A DNA stretch of 34,500 nucleotides from the NCBI GenBank assembly GCA_905221605.1, contig CAJNDS010001557.1, forward strand, positions 1,295,501 to 1,330,000, in the 5' to 3' direction. This DNA comes from Symbiodinium natans. Its lineage: Eukaryota; Sar; Dinophyceae; Suessiales; Symbiodiniaceae. The notes beneath the pieces are model-generated. The model saw only the letters and a list, made by a program, of their open reading frames with translations, searched no databases and had not been told where the DNA came from. The translations under genes were made by a program, and so were the position numbers. Positions 10,785 to 21,980 of this stretch are shown piece by piece; positions within the stretch are counted from its first letter, which is position 1, and every line of letters begins with the position of its first letter.

Positions 10785-11402
10785 GTAAGACAGTTTCGGG
10801 TTTAAGGCTGGGATGTTACCCCTAGGGATTCTATAACCCCCAATTATAATTCCTATTAAGGACTGTTAGTATAAGGGGCAAAAAATCCCAAGTTAAAGGG
10901 TTTGGGGTTTGAGGTTTCGGGTGTAGGCTTCGACTCTTGCTTCTCTGCGTTCTGGGAATTTGCAGTACCAGAAGGGGTGGGGGCGGGGGGGGCTGGGGTT
11001 GAGGGAGGTTTTGGCGAGTTTCAGACGTTCAGATTCTCTGTGTGTTGCGGAGTTATGAGCGGTTCAAGGCTTCTGGGAGTTTAGGATTTTTGTTGTTCTT
11101 GGGTGTTCGTTAACCGGGGGAGGGGTACTATTGTATAAGCACTCTTCGGTATCCTAAATGTGCAAACGGAACAGATTATGACAGGCGCAAGAACGGGCCA
11201 TAAATGCCACTCACGTGAGACCCAGGCTGCCTTGGCCTCATCTCACACGAACCGAAAGACACGCAGGCCCAATATTGCCAACTGCTAGACTTGGCATCAG
11301 GGCCCGCAACCTAAACCCTAAACCCGAAACCCTAAACCCTAAACCCTAAACCCTAAACCCTAACCCCTAACCCCTAAACTCTAACTCTAAACCCTGAATC
11401 AG

Positions 11403-12794
11403 GAGGAGTTCGACGCCGACGTGGTCATCCAGACGCCCACGAACAAGAATGATGCCCCGAGCTCAGCGAAGGCTTTAGCGAGACATGTCGCTTGCTTCGC
11501 ACCTCGTTTACCCCGCCCTACAACCCCAAACCCCAAAGCTCCCAAAACTCTGAACCCGAAAAAGCATCCTCAAAAGAACACAAAGTCCAAAGCCACAAAG
11601 CCCCAAAGCCAAAAACCCCAAAACGACCAAGCTTTCAACTGTGGAATTCACTGGCCCCAAACCCAAACCAAGCTTTCAACTGTGGAATTCACTTGCCCCA
11701 AACCCAAACCAAGCTTTCAACTGTGGAATTCACTGGCCCCAAACCCAAACCAAGCTTTCAATTGTGGAATTCACTGGCCCAAAATCAAAACCAAAGCCCC
11801 CAAAGCACCAAGACCCCAAACCCAAACCTCAAAACACCCGCCCGCCCGCCCCGTCCACCTCCCCACCAGATCCCCCGCTCCCTCCGCTACCTCCAGTCAT
11901 CCCACACACTGGGCTGAGCCCTAACCCGAACCCTAAAGCCTCAATCTTATAAACCTTCTAAATCTTAAACCCTGAACCCTAAAGCCTAAACCCTAAACCC
12001 AGTCTGAGTGTCTGAAGGGCACTGTCATCTCGACAAGCGTCCTGAAGACGGAGAGCCTGGAGGCTGGGTTTAGGGTTTAGGGTTTAGGGTTTAGGGTTGA
12101 GGGTTGAGGGTTGAGGGTTGAGGGTTTAGGGTTTAGGGTTTAGGTTCAAGGCTGATCCGTCTGAGTACGGCTTTTCGGGGGTTAAGGGCCACTTTCTTTG
12201 GGGTCTTTGGTGGAGGGTTCCTCTATAGTAGCCTCTTTGGGTATCATTTTTGGATTGTGCAACCCATGCAAAACCCAAAGACTATCCAAGGACTTACTTA
12301 TGTTTCGCTGGGACAAGCAAAGCATCTTCGGCTTACAGGGTTAGTGCAGATGCCCGCGTGAAGTTTTTTTTATCACGAATCCTGGTAGAACAGGTGTTGT
12401 CGCCATAGAAGGGCTTCTTCTGTCTTGAGGCAAATTAGCCTGTAAGCATTTGGCATCATGGAGTCGTGTTTTGCCCGGGATGTTTCGTAGCAGCTGTGAG
12501 GTTTAGGAGGTTTAGGTTTTTGGGGTACGGTGAGAGGTGTAACCTAGAGCGGGTTAAAAGATCTTCAAGCTGCCTCACTGCGCAAGTAAGCCCCTAAACC
12601 CTATATAAGCCCCCTCCTCCTCCTCCCCCTAAACCCTAAACCCGAAACCCTGAACCCTGAACCCTGAACCCTGAACCCTGAACCCTGAACCCTAAACCCT
12701 AAACCCTAAACCCTAAACCCTAACCCTTTTTTGCGAGGTATCGGTACCAGACAACAACCGCTTTGAGCAGGATCGGTCTAAGAGCTCCAGCAAG
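11403..12794 (+). CDS. Four phase-0 exons of a hydrophilic, Ser/Glu/Lys-rich segment
   Basis: Exons are 11403-11471 (EEFDADVVIQTPTNKNDAP...; GC donor), 12003-12062 (SECLKGTVISTSVLKTESLE; GC donor), 12550-12585 (RVKRSSSCLTAQ; donor GTAAG) and 12738-12794 (VSVPDNNRFEQDRSKSSSK; GC donor). All four are multiples of three and join in phase 0. This is strong evidence that they belong together even though each is short. The sequence is hydrophilic and probably disordered. They lie on the same strand as, and upstream of, the Dicer-like helicase exons, so a long disordered N-terminal extension of that protein is a reasonable inference. A separate gene cannot be excluded. Confidence 0.52.
11629..11782 (+). 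repeat. 41-bp tandem repeat, about 3.8 copies
   Basis: The unit starts AAGCTTTCAACTGTGGAATT and continues CACTGGCCCCAAACCCAAACC; copies start at 11629, 11670, 11711 and 11752. The last copy has ATTGTGG and CCCAAAATC changes. Because 41 is not a multiple of three, the three overlapping open frames show the same peptide in rotation, which indicates a non-coding repeat in an intron (11472-12002). Confidence 0.92.
12640..12726. repeat. CCCTGAA then CCCTAAA tract
   Basis: A block of about seven CCCTGAA units is followed by a block of CCCTAAA units, a sharp variant boundary. A second tract with a G run follows at 12830-12910. 12795-13599 has no strongly supported exon. A weak open piece near 13089-13155 reads RFGLLIDGVLVEATSVASS. 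Confidence 0.8.
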
Positions 12795-13599
12795 GCCGGC
12801 AGCCCTTAAAGGGAGTTTTTTGGGGGACCCTAAACCCTAAATCCTAAACCCTAAACCCTAAACCCTAAAGGGTGCCCTGGGCACGGGGGGGGGGGGGGGG
12901 GGGGGGGGGGTTGGGGGGATGAGGTTTTCTTGGGGTTTTGGAGCGTGGGACTTTTGGGGTTGAGGGAGTCGGGGTTCAAGGCTTTCGTTTGCGGGTTTCG
13001 GCTGGGTCTTGGGGTTCAGGATCTGAGCGTCCCCTTCAAAACTTGGAGACCCTACTTGGAGTGCAAAAGCCTAGAAAGTCTAGCGCCACGTTTTGGGTTG
13101 CTGATTGACGGCGTTCTTGTTGAAGCCACGAGCGTCGCAAGCTCGGGGATTAGGCTTTAACGGTTCAGAGAGCTTAGGGGTTAAGGGCTCAGGGCACAGG
13201 GTTTCCAAAACCCTAAACCTTGAACCCTAATTAATCCCTAAACGCCGATAAGGGTTCAGGGGTTTGTAGGGTTTCGGGTTTGCAGGGTTGAGGTGGGTCC
13301 TCAACTTTGCCTGTATACCTTATATACCCTATACCTATGGACCCTTATACCCTACATACCCTGCTTACCCTACAGGCCCTAAACCTTACATTCCTCAAAC
13401 CCTACATACCCCTACCGTGCCCTGCCGAAGCCTCAATTGACCCTGTACAGTACTACTATTTGCTTCAGAACTCCACATGAAATACAACATGTTCTTCCTT
13501 GTAAGGGTCATAGATGGATAACTTCAAAAAAAATGAAAACATGAACATTTTTGGGGGTTCCTGGGCAAATAGTAGATTGCCAGCCCCCTGAACTCGTAG

Positions 13600-13966
13600 A
13601 GCCGGCTCGAGGCAAGCAGCTATGCCATGATGCCCGAGGCCCGTTGCTCTTGTTGCTGGCTTCTGATGCTAACAGCTCCTTAGTTGGGATTATCGTACCC
13701 CCTATGACAATCCCTACTCGGGACTGTTAGTCTAAGGGGGACCAACCCTAAACCCCTCAACAATAAAAAACGCCCTGAACCCTTATTTGCGCGTCGACAT
13801 GGGGTCACAGGAGTTTGAGGGTTGAGGCCTCAGAAGGTTGCGGTGGAGGGCTTTGGGGCTAGGGGGTTGCTCTGCCAAACTCATCCTTTCCCCCCCCGAT
13901 GACCTCGATCCGATGCATCCCCCACCGCCCTCCACGCCTGGCAGGGAGGCTGCTGCGTCATCTAGA

Positions 13967-14053
<87 letters not shown>

Positions 14054-14057
14054 CAGC

Positions 14058-14155
<98 letters not shown>

Positions 14156-16490
14156 GGTGTAGGTGTAGGCGTAGGGTAACCTTCGTCATTGATGGCATGA
14201 GCGAAAGCCCCCGCGCAGTCTACATGGAAGCTCTCTTGCGCAGAGACCACCCCGGAAAACCCTCTCCAACCCTTAAACCTTAACTCCCCTAGGCCCAAGG
14301 CCCTCAACTCTACAGCCCTAAACGTCCAGACTCGAAACCCTTTTATAACCGCAACCCACCTAGCTCCCTAAAGCCTCTAATCTCCGCTTTAGGGCTTGAG
14401 GGTGCAGCAGTGTTTAGGTTTTAGAGCTTCGTGTTGAGGGGTATCGGTACAGTTAAACCAAGTACCCTGAGTGCTAACACATTGTGGGTTTAGGGTGTAG
14501 CGTTTAGGGTTTAGGGTTTAGGGTTTAGGGTGTGGAGAGGGACATGCAATTCTGCGACAGGACAACGACGTGAATCCCAGCATCGGAACTCCCGGGGGCT
14601 TCCGAGGAGGCGTTGGCGGCCCCAGATCTTAGCCCTAAACCCTAAACCCTAAACCCTAAACCCGAAACCCCGACCTGAACCCTAAACCCTAAACTAAACC
14701 CGAAACCCAAAACCCCAAACTGAACCCTAAACCCTAAACCCCAACCTGAACCCTAAACCCTAACCTAAACCCGAAACCCTAAACCCCAAACTGAACCCTA
14801 AACCCTAAACCCGGGAGGGGGAGGCAGGGGGTTTTCGGCGGGCCATGGGAGGGGGACCCCTACGAAGTGTAGGGGTTCGAGGGAGGGGGCAAGATTGGGT
14901 AGAAGTCGAAACTCCTATACAAGCCCTAAAGGGGTTTCGGGTTTACATAATATATTATAGGTTTTATGTGGGGTTGAAAAAATTCTATTGGATTTATAAG
15001 ATTTATCTCTAGAGCTTCTGGGTTTCTGTAGGGTTAATGAGGTCTTGTAGGGTTAAGGGTTGGTCTAGGGCTTAGGGTCATCAGGGCTAGGGTTTTATAT
15101 TCTAGTTTGTGGTCAGCATGTACAAGGTTTGCCGTACCAAACGTTGGTGAGTTCATGTGTTGGTGGTTCTCCCTTTGGAGATAACGGCAGTAGAAGCCCC
15201 ACCTCACATTGGCAGTTTCCCCGGCGAGGATGCCCAGTAGTATCCTTCTTCCCGTTTTTTAGGTTTCGGATACCTTTAAACCCCCCAGGGCCAACGAACC
15301 CTAAACCCGAAGTGCCGCCCTGAAACCCCTAGTCAGGCCAAAAGCCCTTAAACACCAAACCACCGCGTCTCCAACTCTGAGGTAGGCCGGCCGCGCATGG
15401 GAAGGAGTATGTCCCGCTTGGACGGCGGTTGAGGAGGGTGTCCCTCATTCGCAGATGAGCTCGTGTCCAGGAATACACCCTAAACCCTAAACCCTAAACC
15501 CTAAACCCTAAACCCTAAACCCTAAACCCTAAACCCTAAACCCTAAACCCTAAACCCTAGACAGGTTTACCGCACCTGAAGGTCGAAGTCCGCCAAGCTG
15601 TACTACATCCCGCTTAGGCCTAGACCGTCTAAAAACTCCCAACGCCCCAAGTGCCCAAGAAAAACCAGGTTTGGGTTCAGGGTTCAGGGTTCAGGGTTCA
15701 GGGTTTAGGGTTTAGGGTTTAGGGTTTAGGAGCAGGTGCGGCTTGTAGCTTCGACACCCATACCCCCTGAGCCCTGAAACCTCAACCTTAGCTGGAGGGC
15801 CAGCTTACAACGAATTGGTAGAGGGTTTAGGGTTTAGGGTTTAGGTAGACATGTTCCCTACGTTTCTCCGAATAACCGCTGCTTTCCAGCACCATGGTCT
15901 GCTAGGCCCTGGTTAACTCCGAACCCCAAAGCCAAAACCTTAAGAACCCAAAACCTACTCTTTTTGTAGGTTACCGAAAAATTCCTATAAGGGGCCTTTA
16001 TAGTAAGAGCCTAGAAAAAAGTAGGTTTTAGGTTTAGGGTTCTTAAGGTTTGTGGTTCAGAGGCCCCCTCCTCGCGCCAGCATTGTTTGTGTTGTATTTC
16101 TTGCCAGGTTTCACCCTCTTTCTGCCTAGTGCTCACCTCCCTTGTTTCAAGCTATCTGGGCTTCTGGGTTCATTGGCTGATAGGCTTTTAGGGTTAGGGT
16201 TCAGGGTTTAGGGTTCAGGGTTGAGGGTTCGCGGTTTAGATTAAACCCGAAAAGATGCTCATCATGAGGTCCCGGTGTCTCCAGGGGCTTTGGTGTCGTC
16301 ATTCTTGGAAGCCCGAAAACCTCCCTAAGCCCTAAACCCTACAGTTACTACACCCTAAACTTGTTTAAAACCCCAAACCCTGAACCCCAAACCCTAAGCC
16401 CTAAACCCTGAACCCCAGACCCAAACCCTTCAGAAGGATGCAACGGCCCTGACCCGTGGAGGGAGGAGAGCACAAAACCAGCGGCGAAAG
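13600..16490 (+). CDS. Scattered candidate exons between the low-complexity introns
   Basis: Segments with acceptor and donor signals and protein-like sequence: 13600-13638 (SRLEASSYAMMPE, phase 0 to 0, GC donor), about 14175-14245 (VTFVIDGMSESPRAVYMEAL), 14561-14609 (DNDVNPSIGTPGGFRG, GC donor), 15582-15617 (SKSAKLYYIPL, phase 2 to 2, AG before G and GC donor) and 16434-16490 (KDATALTRGGRRAQNQRRK, phase 0 to 0, GC donor). Each alone is weak. Together they continue the pattern of tiny plus-strand exons between telomere-type repeat introns. A further open stretch at about 16623-16720 could be coding on either strand. No family is recognised. Confidence 0.38.
13967..14155 (+). repeat. (TAG)n trinucleotide microsatellite, about 63 copies
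   Basis: Nearly pure TAG/GTA repeat with a single CAGCAG interruption near 14053. Poly-Ser, poly-Tyr and poly-Thr open frames across it are artefacts of the repeat. Confidence 0.97.
14640..14812. repeat. Degenerate CCCTAAA/CCCGAAA/CCTGAACC higher-order repeat
   Basis: A longer unit of roughly 55-60 nt (CTGAACCCTAAACCCTAAAC, then CCGAAACC) repeats about three times, so short telomere-type units are organised in a higher-order tandem. Confidence 0.65.
15475..15562. repeat. (CCCTAAA)n tract
   Basis: About twelve perfect units ending just before TAGACAG. 14820-15470 and 15618-16433 otherwise contain AT-rich and degenerate telomere-type sequence. One weak open segment at 15846-15915 reads DMFPTFLRITAAFQHHG. 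Confidence 0.88.
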
Positions 16491-17069
16491 GCTAATGACG
16501 CAGTGGGCTAGCCCCGGGCCCTGTGGCCGAGGATGCTTTGTGTAGGCTTTGTCGGCTTTTTCTTGAAGCCGCAAACCCTAAACCCTGAACCCTGAACCCT
16601 AAACCCTAAACCCCTGCACCCGTTTTCCCGCTTCGGAGCCGTGCGGCTTCTCGGGCTCCTCAAACTCAGAGGCGCTGCAATGCCCCTCAAAAGCAGCCCT
16701 GCTGGGACCTCAAGCGCCGGTAGCCCTAAACCCTAAACCCTAAACCCTACAACCCCAGCAAAGCCGCAGTAAATCTCTAGCAAGCCCCTAGTAAAACCCT
16801 AATAAAGCCCTAGTAAAACCCTATAAAACCCTATAAAACCCTTGAGCCCTTGAACCCTCAAGCCCTAAACCCGAAAACTTGACTTTTTTTGGGATGTCGG
16901 GGTTCAGGATCTATAGGATGTAGGTTCCGACGCCCGGGGTCTCAAGCCCTTGCCAGACCTTTCGTGGGGCGGGGTTTAGGGTTTAGGGTTTAGGGTTTAG
17001 TGTCTAGGGTTTAGAGTTTACGGTTCAGGGTTTTGTTTTGGCCATGTTTTGCGGGAGGCGAAGCCGTCA

Positions 17070-17186
17070 ACCCTAAACCGTAAACCCTAAACCCTAAACC
17101 CTAAACCCTAAACCCTAAACCCTAAACCCTAAACCCTAAACCCTAAACCCTAAACCCTAAACCCTAAACCCTAAACCCTAAACCTA
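17070..17186. repeat. (CCCTAAA)n tract
   Basis: About sixteen units. With the shorter TTTAGGG tracts at 16975-17000 and 17295-17340 the intron again has arms in both orientations. 16491-17616 has no strongly supported exon. Confidence 0.88.
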
Positions 17187-17616
17187 AACACTATCCTCCA
17201 ACGTTTGGCACTGCCGAACGGCAGTGGCCCAGACTTTGCTTTGCACCCTGTGTGCCAAAACGGCTTCCTCTGGCTTTGCCTTGTGGCTCTTGGGGGTTTA
17301 GGGTTTAGGGTCTAGGGTTTAGGGCTTAGGGTTCAGGGTTTTTGAGCCACTTTCATTCGGGTTCTATTGGGCGTCCAAAATCCTACCTGGTCCATTTATG
17401 CTTGAAGTGTTGAGGGGTTATCCCCGAGATTTAAACGGGGGGTTATCACCTACTAAATTCCAGGGTGTTGGAGTCATAGGTACACCCGAAACCCCCACAT
17501 TCCAAACCCGAATCCCGGGTTCTGGGCTGAGGTGAGGGATTCGTGGCTCCTGATAGGCAGTGTTTAGGGTTTAGGGTTTAGGGTTTAGGGCTCAAGCCGC
17601 ATGACTGGTGCCGCAG

Positions 17617-20600
17617 CTGTCAATGCCCGAGGAAGATCTCAGCAACTTGGGTCGGTTTCCCCAAGTCCTTCGTCACAGTACCTTCCTCCGCTTCATCAGG
17701 AGTTTCAGGGCTCCGTTAACCTCAGCCCCCTGAACCCGGACGCGCAACCCTAAACCCCCAAACCCTTGCACAAAAAGCCCTACACCCTAAATCCCTAAAT
17801 CCCCAAACCCTAACACACAAACTTTTCGAGCTCCTAAAGTGCAAGATGCAGCCGCGGCCCTACCAGCAAGAGTGCGTCAGAAAGGCCAAGGCCGGCAACA
17901 CCATCGTAAGCCTGCCGACGGGCGCAGGCGCGATCGGATTCGGTGGTCTTGCAGAATTCCCTGAAGCCCCTAAAGCCCCCAAAACCCGAAACCCTCGGAA
18001 CCCCCCAAACCCTCACAACCCCCCCAAACCCTACACCCCCAATACCCCCAAACCTGAAATCAGAAAAGCCCTTCGAACAACCTAAGCCAAGAGCCACCTA
18101 AAACCTCATGAAGACGGGCTTGAAGTTTGGGGTTCTTAGGGTTTGGTTTAAGGGATGATAGGGTTTGTGTTTTTAGAGTTTTTAGGGATTTTCAGGGCCT
18201 TTGGGCATTTTGGGCCCGTGCGGTAAAATTGGGAGGCGGGGTTCGGTTTGAGGGGGGTTGAGCATTCGGGTCCCTAAACCCTCAATCCTAAACCCTAAAC
18301 CCTAATCCCTAAACCTTTGGTACTGCCCCAGCCCACTAACAGACACCACAAATCAGACCACCAAAAACACCACAGCACTAAAGTGCCTTTTTCAAGGTAC
18401 ATGGAGATCTCAATGGCTTGATTCTCTGTTTCCCTTTTCAGAACTAGTAACCCAAAGCTCAAAAGGCCTCTCAGCTCTGGGCTGAATTGCTGGGCCTGGA
18501 GCCTGGGCCCTGGGCCCCCGGCCTGCCAAGACTAGTTTCAATTTGGGGCCCTTGACCTTGATTTTTGGCCCGACTTGCTGTTCCAGTTGTGTTTTTTTCA
18601 GGTTCCAGTTGTGTGTGTGTGTGTGTGTGTGCGTGTGTGTGTGTGTGTGTGTTTTTTGCGGTGGGGTTTCGCAGTTTGTAGTCCGATTTGTGCTTCTGGT
18701 TTTCAAACCAGTTGTGCTTTTTTTGTGGTCTGGTTTGTGGTGGGAGTTTCGCAGTTTGTGGTCCGTTTTGTGCTCCCAAAAACCTTGTTCCCAAATTGGA
18801 AAGAAAAGCACAAGGCAGAGCACAATAAAAGCACAACTGCACAACTAGACCGCTCGTACTTCCAGCTAGCAGCTAAGCCGTAGTTTTCTCTCCGGGTTGG
18901 GGGGTGGTGGGGGGTGGGGGGGGGGGGGTGGTGGGGGGGGGGGTGGGGGTGGGGGGGGGGTGGGGGGGGGGGGGGGGGGGGGGTGGGGGGGGGGGGGGGT
19001 GGGGGGTGGGGGGGGGTGGACGGTCAGACAAACTCAAACACCTGTTTTGGAGATGGGCAAACTCCAACCCCTCACAAGGTGTTGCGGTTTTTCTGGATCT
19101 TGTTTATAAGAGGGAGCTCATTATCCGACTGTTAGTGAGCTGGGGCAGAACTCAACCTAAACCCGAAGCCGTTTGGGGTTTGGGGGGAGATAAAACTTCA
19201 TCCGGGGCCCTGCGCCAGCCCGAGGTCTGCAAAAATTCGAGGCACTTACCGACTTTTCTCGGGCTTGCAACCCTAAACCCTAAACCCTAAACACTTCCGT
19301 TTCAGGCAAGACGTTGGTGGCGGTGCTCTGCATCGACCACTTCCTGGAGCAGGGAGCGAAACGTGTCATGTTCGTCGTCCCAACCACGGTGCTCGTCAAG
19401 CAGCAGGCAGCTCAGGGCTCATGGAGGGCTCAGGGCTCAGGGTTTAGGGTTTAGGGTTTAGGGTTTAGGGGTTCACCGGGGTTTACCCACCGTAAACCGA
19501 AACCCTACCCCCCAAACCGGTTCATTCAAGGTTCGGGCTCTCTACTACACAAAAAGCTCCCAGAACATCCCAACTGCTTCCCGCCTGTGCACCTGTCGTG
19601 CTTTAGCGGTTGGGGCTTAGGGTTTTGGGTTTTAGGGCTTAGAGTTTAGGGTTTGGGTTTAGGAGAACTCCATTCAGCACCCAAAGTTGTGCTTGAAGGA
19701 GAAGGGTTATAGGAATCTTGAAGGCAGTAACTCTAAACCCTAAACCCTAAACCTAGGGTGTTTGGGGCTTGCAGGCACAGTACTGTCGAGATCGCTGCCA
19801 GCAGCGACACAGCGTGGCAGAGCTGTCTGGGACGAAGATGGACTCATGGACCAAGCTGAATTGGAGCAGGCGCAAAACCTCCTCCCCCTTACCCGCCCTT
19901 GACCCCAAGCCCCAAACCCTGGAGGGTCTAGGGTTTAGGGTTTGAGCTTTGGGGTCTTAGGGTTTTAGGGTTTTAGGGTTTAGGGGTTTAGGGTCTTAGG
20001 GCTTAGGGTTTGGCAAGGGGCCGAACAACGTCGGGCTTTTTTACATCCGGCCAGGAGGTCTTTCGGGGCTCAGGGATTAGGGTTGTAGGGTTTTAGGGGT
20101 TCAGGGCTTAGGGCTTTGCAGAGTGTCGGGTTTTGGGTCGGGTTTGTGGCTTTGGGGTCTAAGGTGCTGGGTTTTGGGGCACACGCATGTCTTTTTTAAG
20201 GTGGGGGGCCATGAAACCCCCTCAAACCATTGAACCCAAAACCCGCCAAACCTCGATAATCTGAACCTCAATCCCAAACTCAACCCTAAACCCTGTACTA
20301 CGCCCAACAAAGCAAACTCGTCCAACCCCCCAATTAGGGTGCAGGGTTTTAGGGCACAGGGTTGGGGGTTTGGGGTATAGGTTTGAAATCCCTACGCCCC
20401 AACCCCTACCCTACGCCCCCTTCCTGCCAAAGGTGCTTGCAGGACAATGCAGTCCTCGTGGGCACACCAGAGGTCTTCCGTCGGGCTTTGGTGGACTGTG
20501 GCTTCATCCAGGCGCCAAGGGCAAGCTGCATGTTTGCTCTTCGCTTTGGGTCTTATAATTATGATTCCGCCCACTACCCACCAGCTCTGACCCTAAGGGG

Positions 20601-21980
20601 TTTAGGGCTTAGGGCTTGGGGTTTTAGGGTTTGGGGCACCCCAAACCCTACACCCTATTGTGGGTTTGATCTGGCTCAACCGCGTCTGGCCCAGAAACCC
20701 TTAAACCTGTCGTCTTCGGCAACTTTATGTTCGGAACCAAAAGAAGGTTCAGGGGTTTGGGGTGTATGCCTCCGCTCACAGTTCCTAAAAGGGGTTGGAC
20801 TTTGTCCCCGGGAAGGGCCTTGAGGGTTTAAAGGGTCAGAAACAGAATCCACCCTAGATCCTAAACCCTAAACCCTAAACCCTAAACCCTAAACCCTAAA
20901 CCCTAAACCCTAAACCCTAAACCCTAACCCTAAACCCTAAACCCTAAACCCTGGCCCTCTGCAGGTGTTAGACTTCTCCCTGATCATCTTCGATGAGTGT
21001 CACAATGCCACTGGCAACTCGCCCATGGCGGGCATCATGCGAGATGCCGTGTGGACGCTTGCCCTGAACCTACAGGTTGAGGGAGTTACTTTTTTCCCCC
21101 TTGGGAATTATTCTTTTGTTTATATAACACACAAGAGGATAATTAAAGATAATATGTTTATTAAGGTTCTAAAGGGAGTATAGGTTAGGGACCTTATAAC
21201 CAACCCCCCTTGTATGTACCTGACGGGATTAGATGTGACGCCCAACCCTCGAACTCGAAACCCCTGCCTAACTCAGGGGTCTCACAGACTGATGCCCTGC
21301 CATTTTGGGGGCTTGTCCAGCCTAATACTCTATGCTATGGTCTTCAAGGGGTTTAAGCCTGCAGTATAAGCAAGAGCATTTAGAATGGTGTGTGTGTGTG
21401 AAGCGGGCAATAATCTACAAACACCGGGACCTAAATCCCAAACTCTTGAACAACCCCGCGTTATTTGGTAGGCGGTTGTGCCCTAAATCTTAAAACCCTT
21501 CGAGCTTCTGGGGTTTGGAGTTGAAGGTACCTAAATGCCAAACTCGTAAGCAACCCAGCCTCACTTGGTACCAAGCACTTGGTACCAAGGCGGCTGCGCC
21601 CTAAATTTTAAAACGCTTTGAGCCTCCGGGGTTTCAGAGTTGAGGGTTCAGGGTTTGAGGGTGTTAGGGCTTATAAGGTTTAGGGTAACAAGCCTCCACT
21701 CTGCCACTTTGTGGATCCTGAAGTCAATGCCCTGCAGGGCATTGAGATTGTTTCTTACCTGAGACATTTAGGGTTTAGGGTTTAGGGCTTCGCGGTTAGT
21801 GTTGAGGGTTCGGGGCCCGACTCCTGCACAAGCTGAAAGCTCTCAACAATTGACGCCGCCGCGTGTTCCAGGAAAGTTGCGGGTCAGACGGACTGCCCCC
21901 GAATTCTCGGCCTTACGGCCAGCTTTGTAAATGGCGCGCTCAAGAACGTGGAGCAGAAGCGGAAAGACTTGGAGGCGGAA
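17617..21980 (+). CDS. Dicer-like / RIG-I-type superfamily-2 DECH helicase core (3' part not in view)
   Basis: Exons: 17617-17705 (LSMPEEDLSNLGRFPQVL...), 17831-17927, 19306-19406, 19775-19869, 20433-20511, 20965-21056 and 21872-21980. Every junction from 17831 onward is in phase, giving 191 codons. Motifs in order: Q-like RPYQQECV; motif I LPTGAGKT, split by an intron inside the second Gly codon; Ia FVVPTTVLVKQQ; Ib VLVGTPEVFRRAL; II IIFDECHNA; III RILGLTASFVNG followed by a charged helix. DECH plus RILGLTASxxNG is characteristic of Dicer and RIG-I-like helicases and differs from FANCM (DEAH) types. Expected role: ATP-dependent dsRNA recognition at the start of RNA interference. HELICc, Dicer-dimerisation, PAZ and RNase III parts are not found. 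They may lie beyond the window or be lost. Donors are mostly GC, acceptors AG. The 21056 boundary (GC donor, phase 2) was chosen because it restores phase with 21872. A GT donor at 21076 is the alternative. Confidence 0.8.
18610..19018. repeat. (GT)n, a duplicated segment and a (GGGGTG)n tract inside the intron that splits helicase motif I
   Basis: 18610-18652 is a GT run. 18660-18775 contains two diverged copies of a segment around TTTCGCAGTTTGT followed by GGTCCG-like sequence. 18894-19018 is almost pure G with single T or GT interruptions. All lie in the 1378-nt GC-AG intron 17928-19305, which separates the Gly and Lys codons of the Walker A motif. No gene is supported in it. Confidence 0.85.
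20866..20952. repeat. (CCCTAAA)n tract before the DECH exon
   Basis: About twelve units end just before the acceptor CCTCTGCAG at 20964. The 5' part of the same intron (20590-20635) has TTTAGGG-type units, so the arms are complementary. Confidence 0.9.
21428..21650 (+). repeat. Diverged direct duplication of about 100-120 bp in the intron after the DECH exon
   Basis: The copy starting at 21428 (GACCTAAATCCCAAACTC) and the copy starting near 21530 (TACCTAAATGCCAAACTC) share the order AACCC, GGTA, GGCGG, GCCCTAAAT, TTAAAAC, GAGC, GGGGTTT and GAGTTGA. The intron 21057-21871 holds no other supported exon, though a short missing exon there is possible. Confidence 0.75.

Noticed and set aside
11629-11782. 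GGAATTCACTGGCC resembles a lacZ polylinker edge, suggesting vector contamination
   Set aside because: The match is only about 13 nt, continues differently (CCAAACCC), and repeats as a 41-bp unit in telomere-type DNA. It is most likely coincidence.
13783-14307. Poly-Tyr, poly-Thr and poly-Ser proteins
   Set aside because: They are translations of the TAG microsatellite on both strands.
17834-18097. Minus-strand 87-codon frame over the first helicase exon
   Set aside because: The plus strand carries RPYQQECV and LPTGAG in phase with the next exon; the minus frame is only its shadow.
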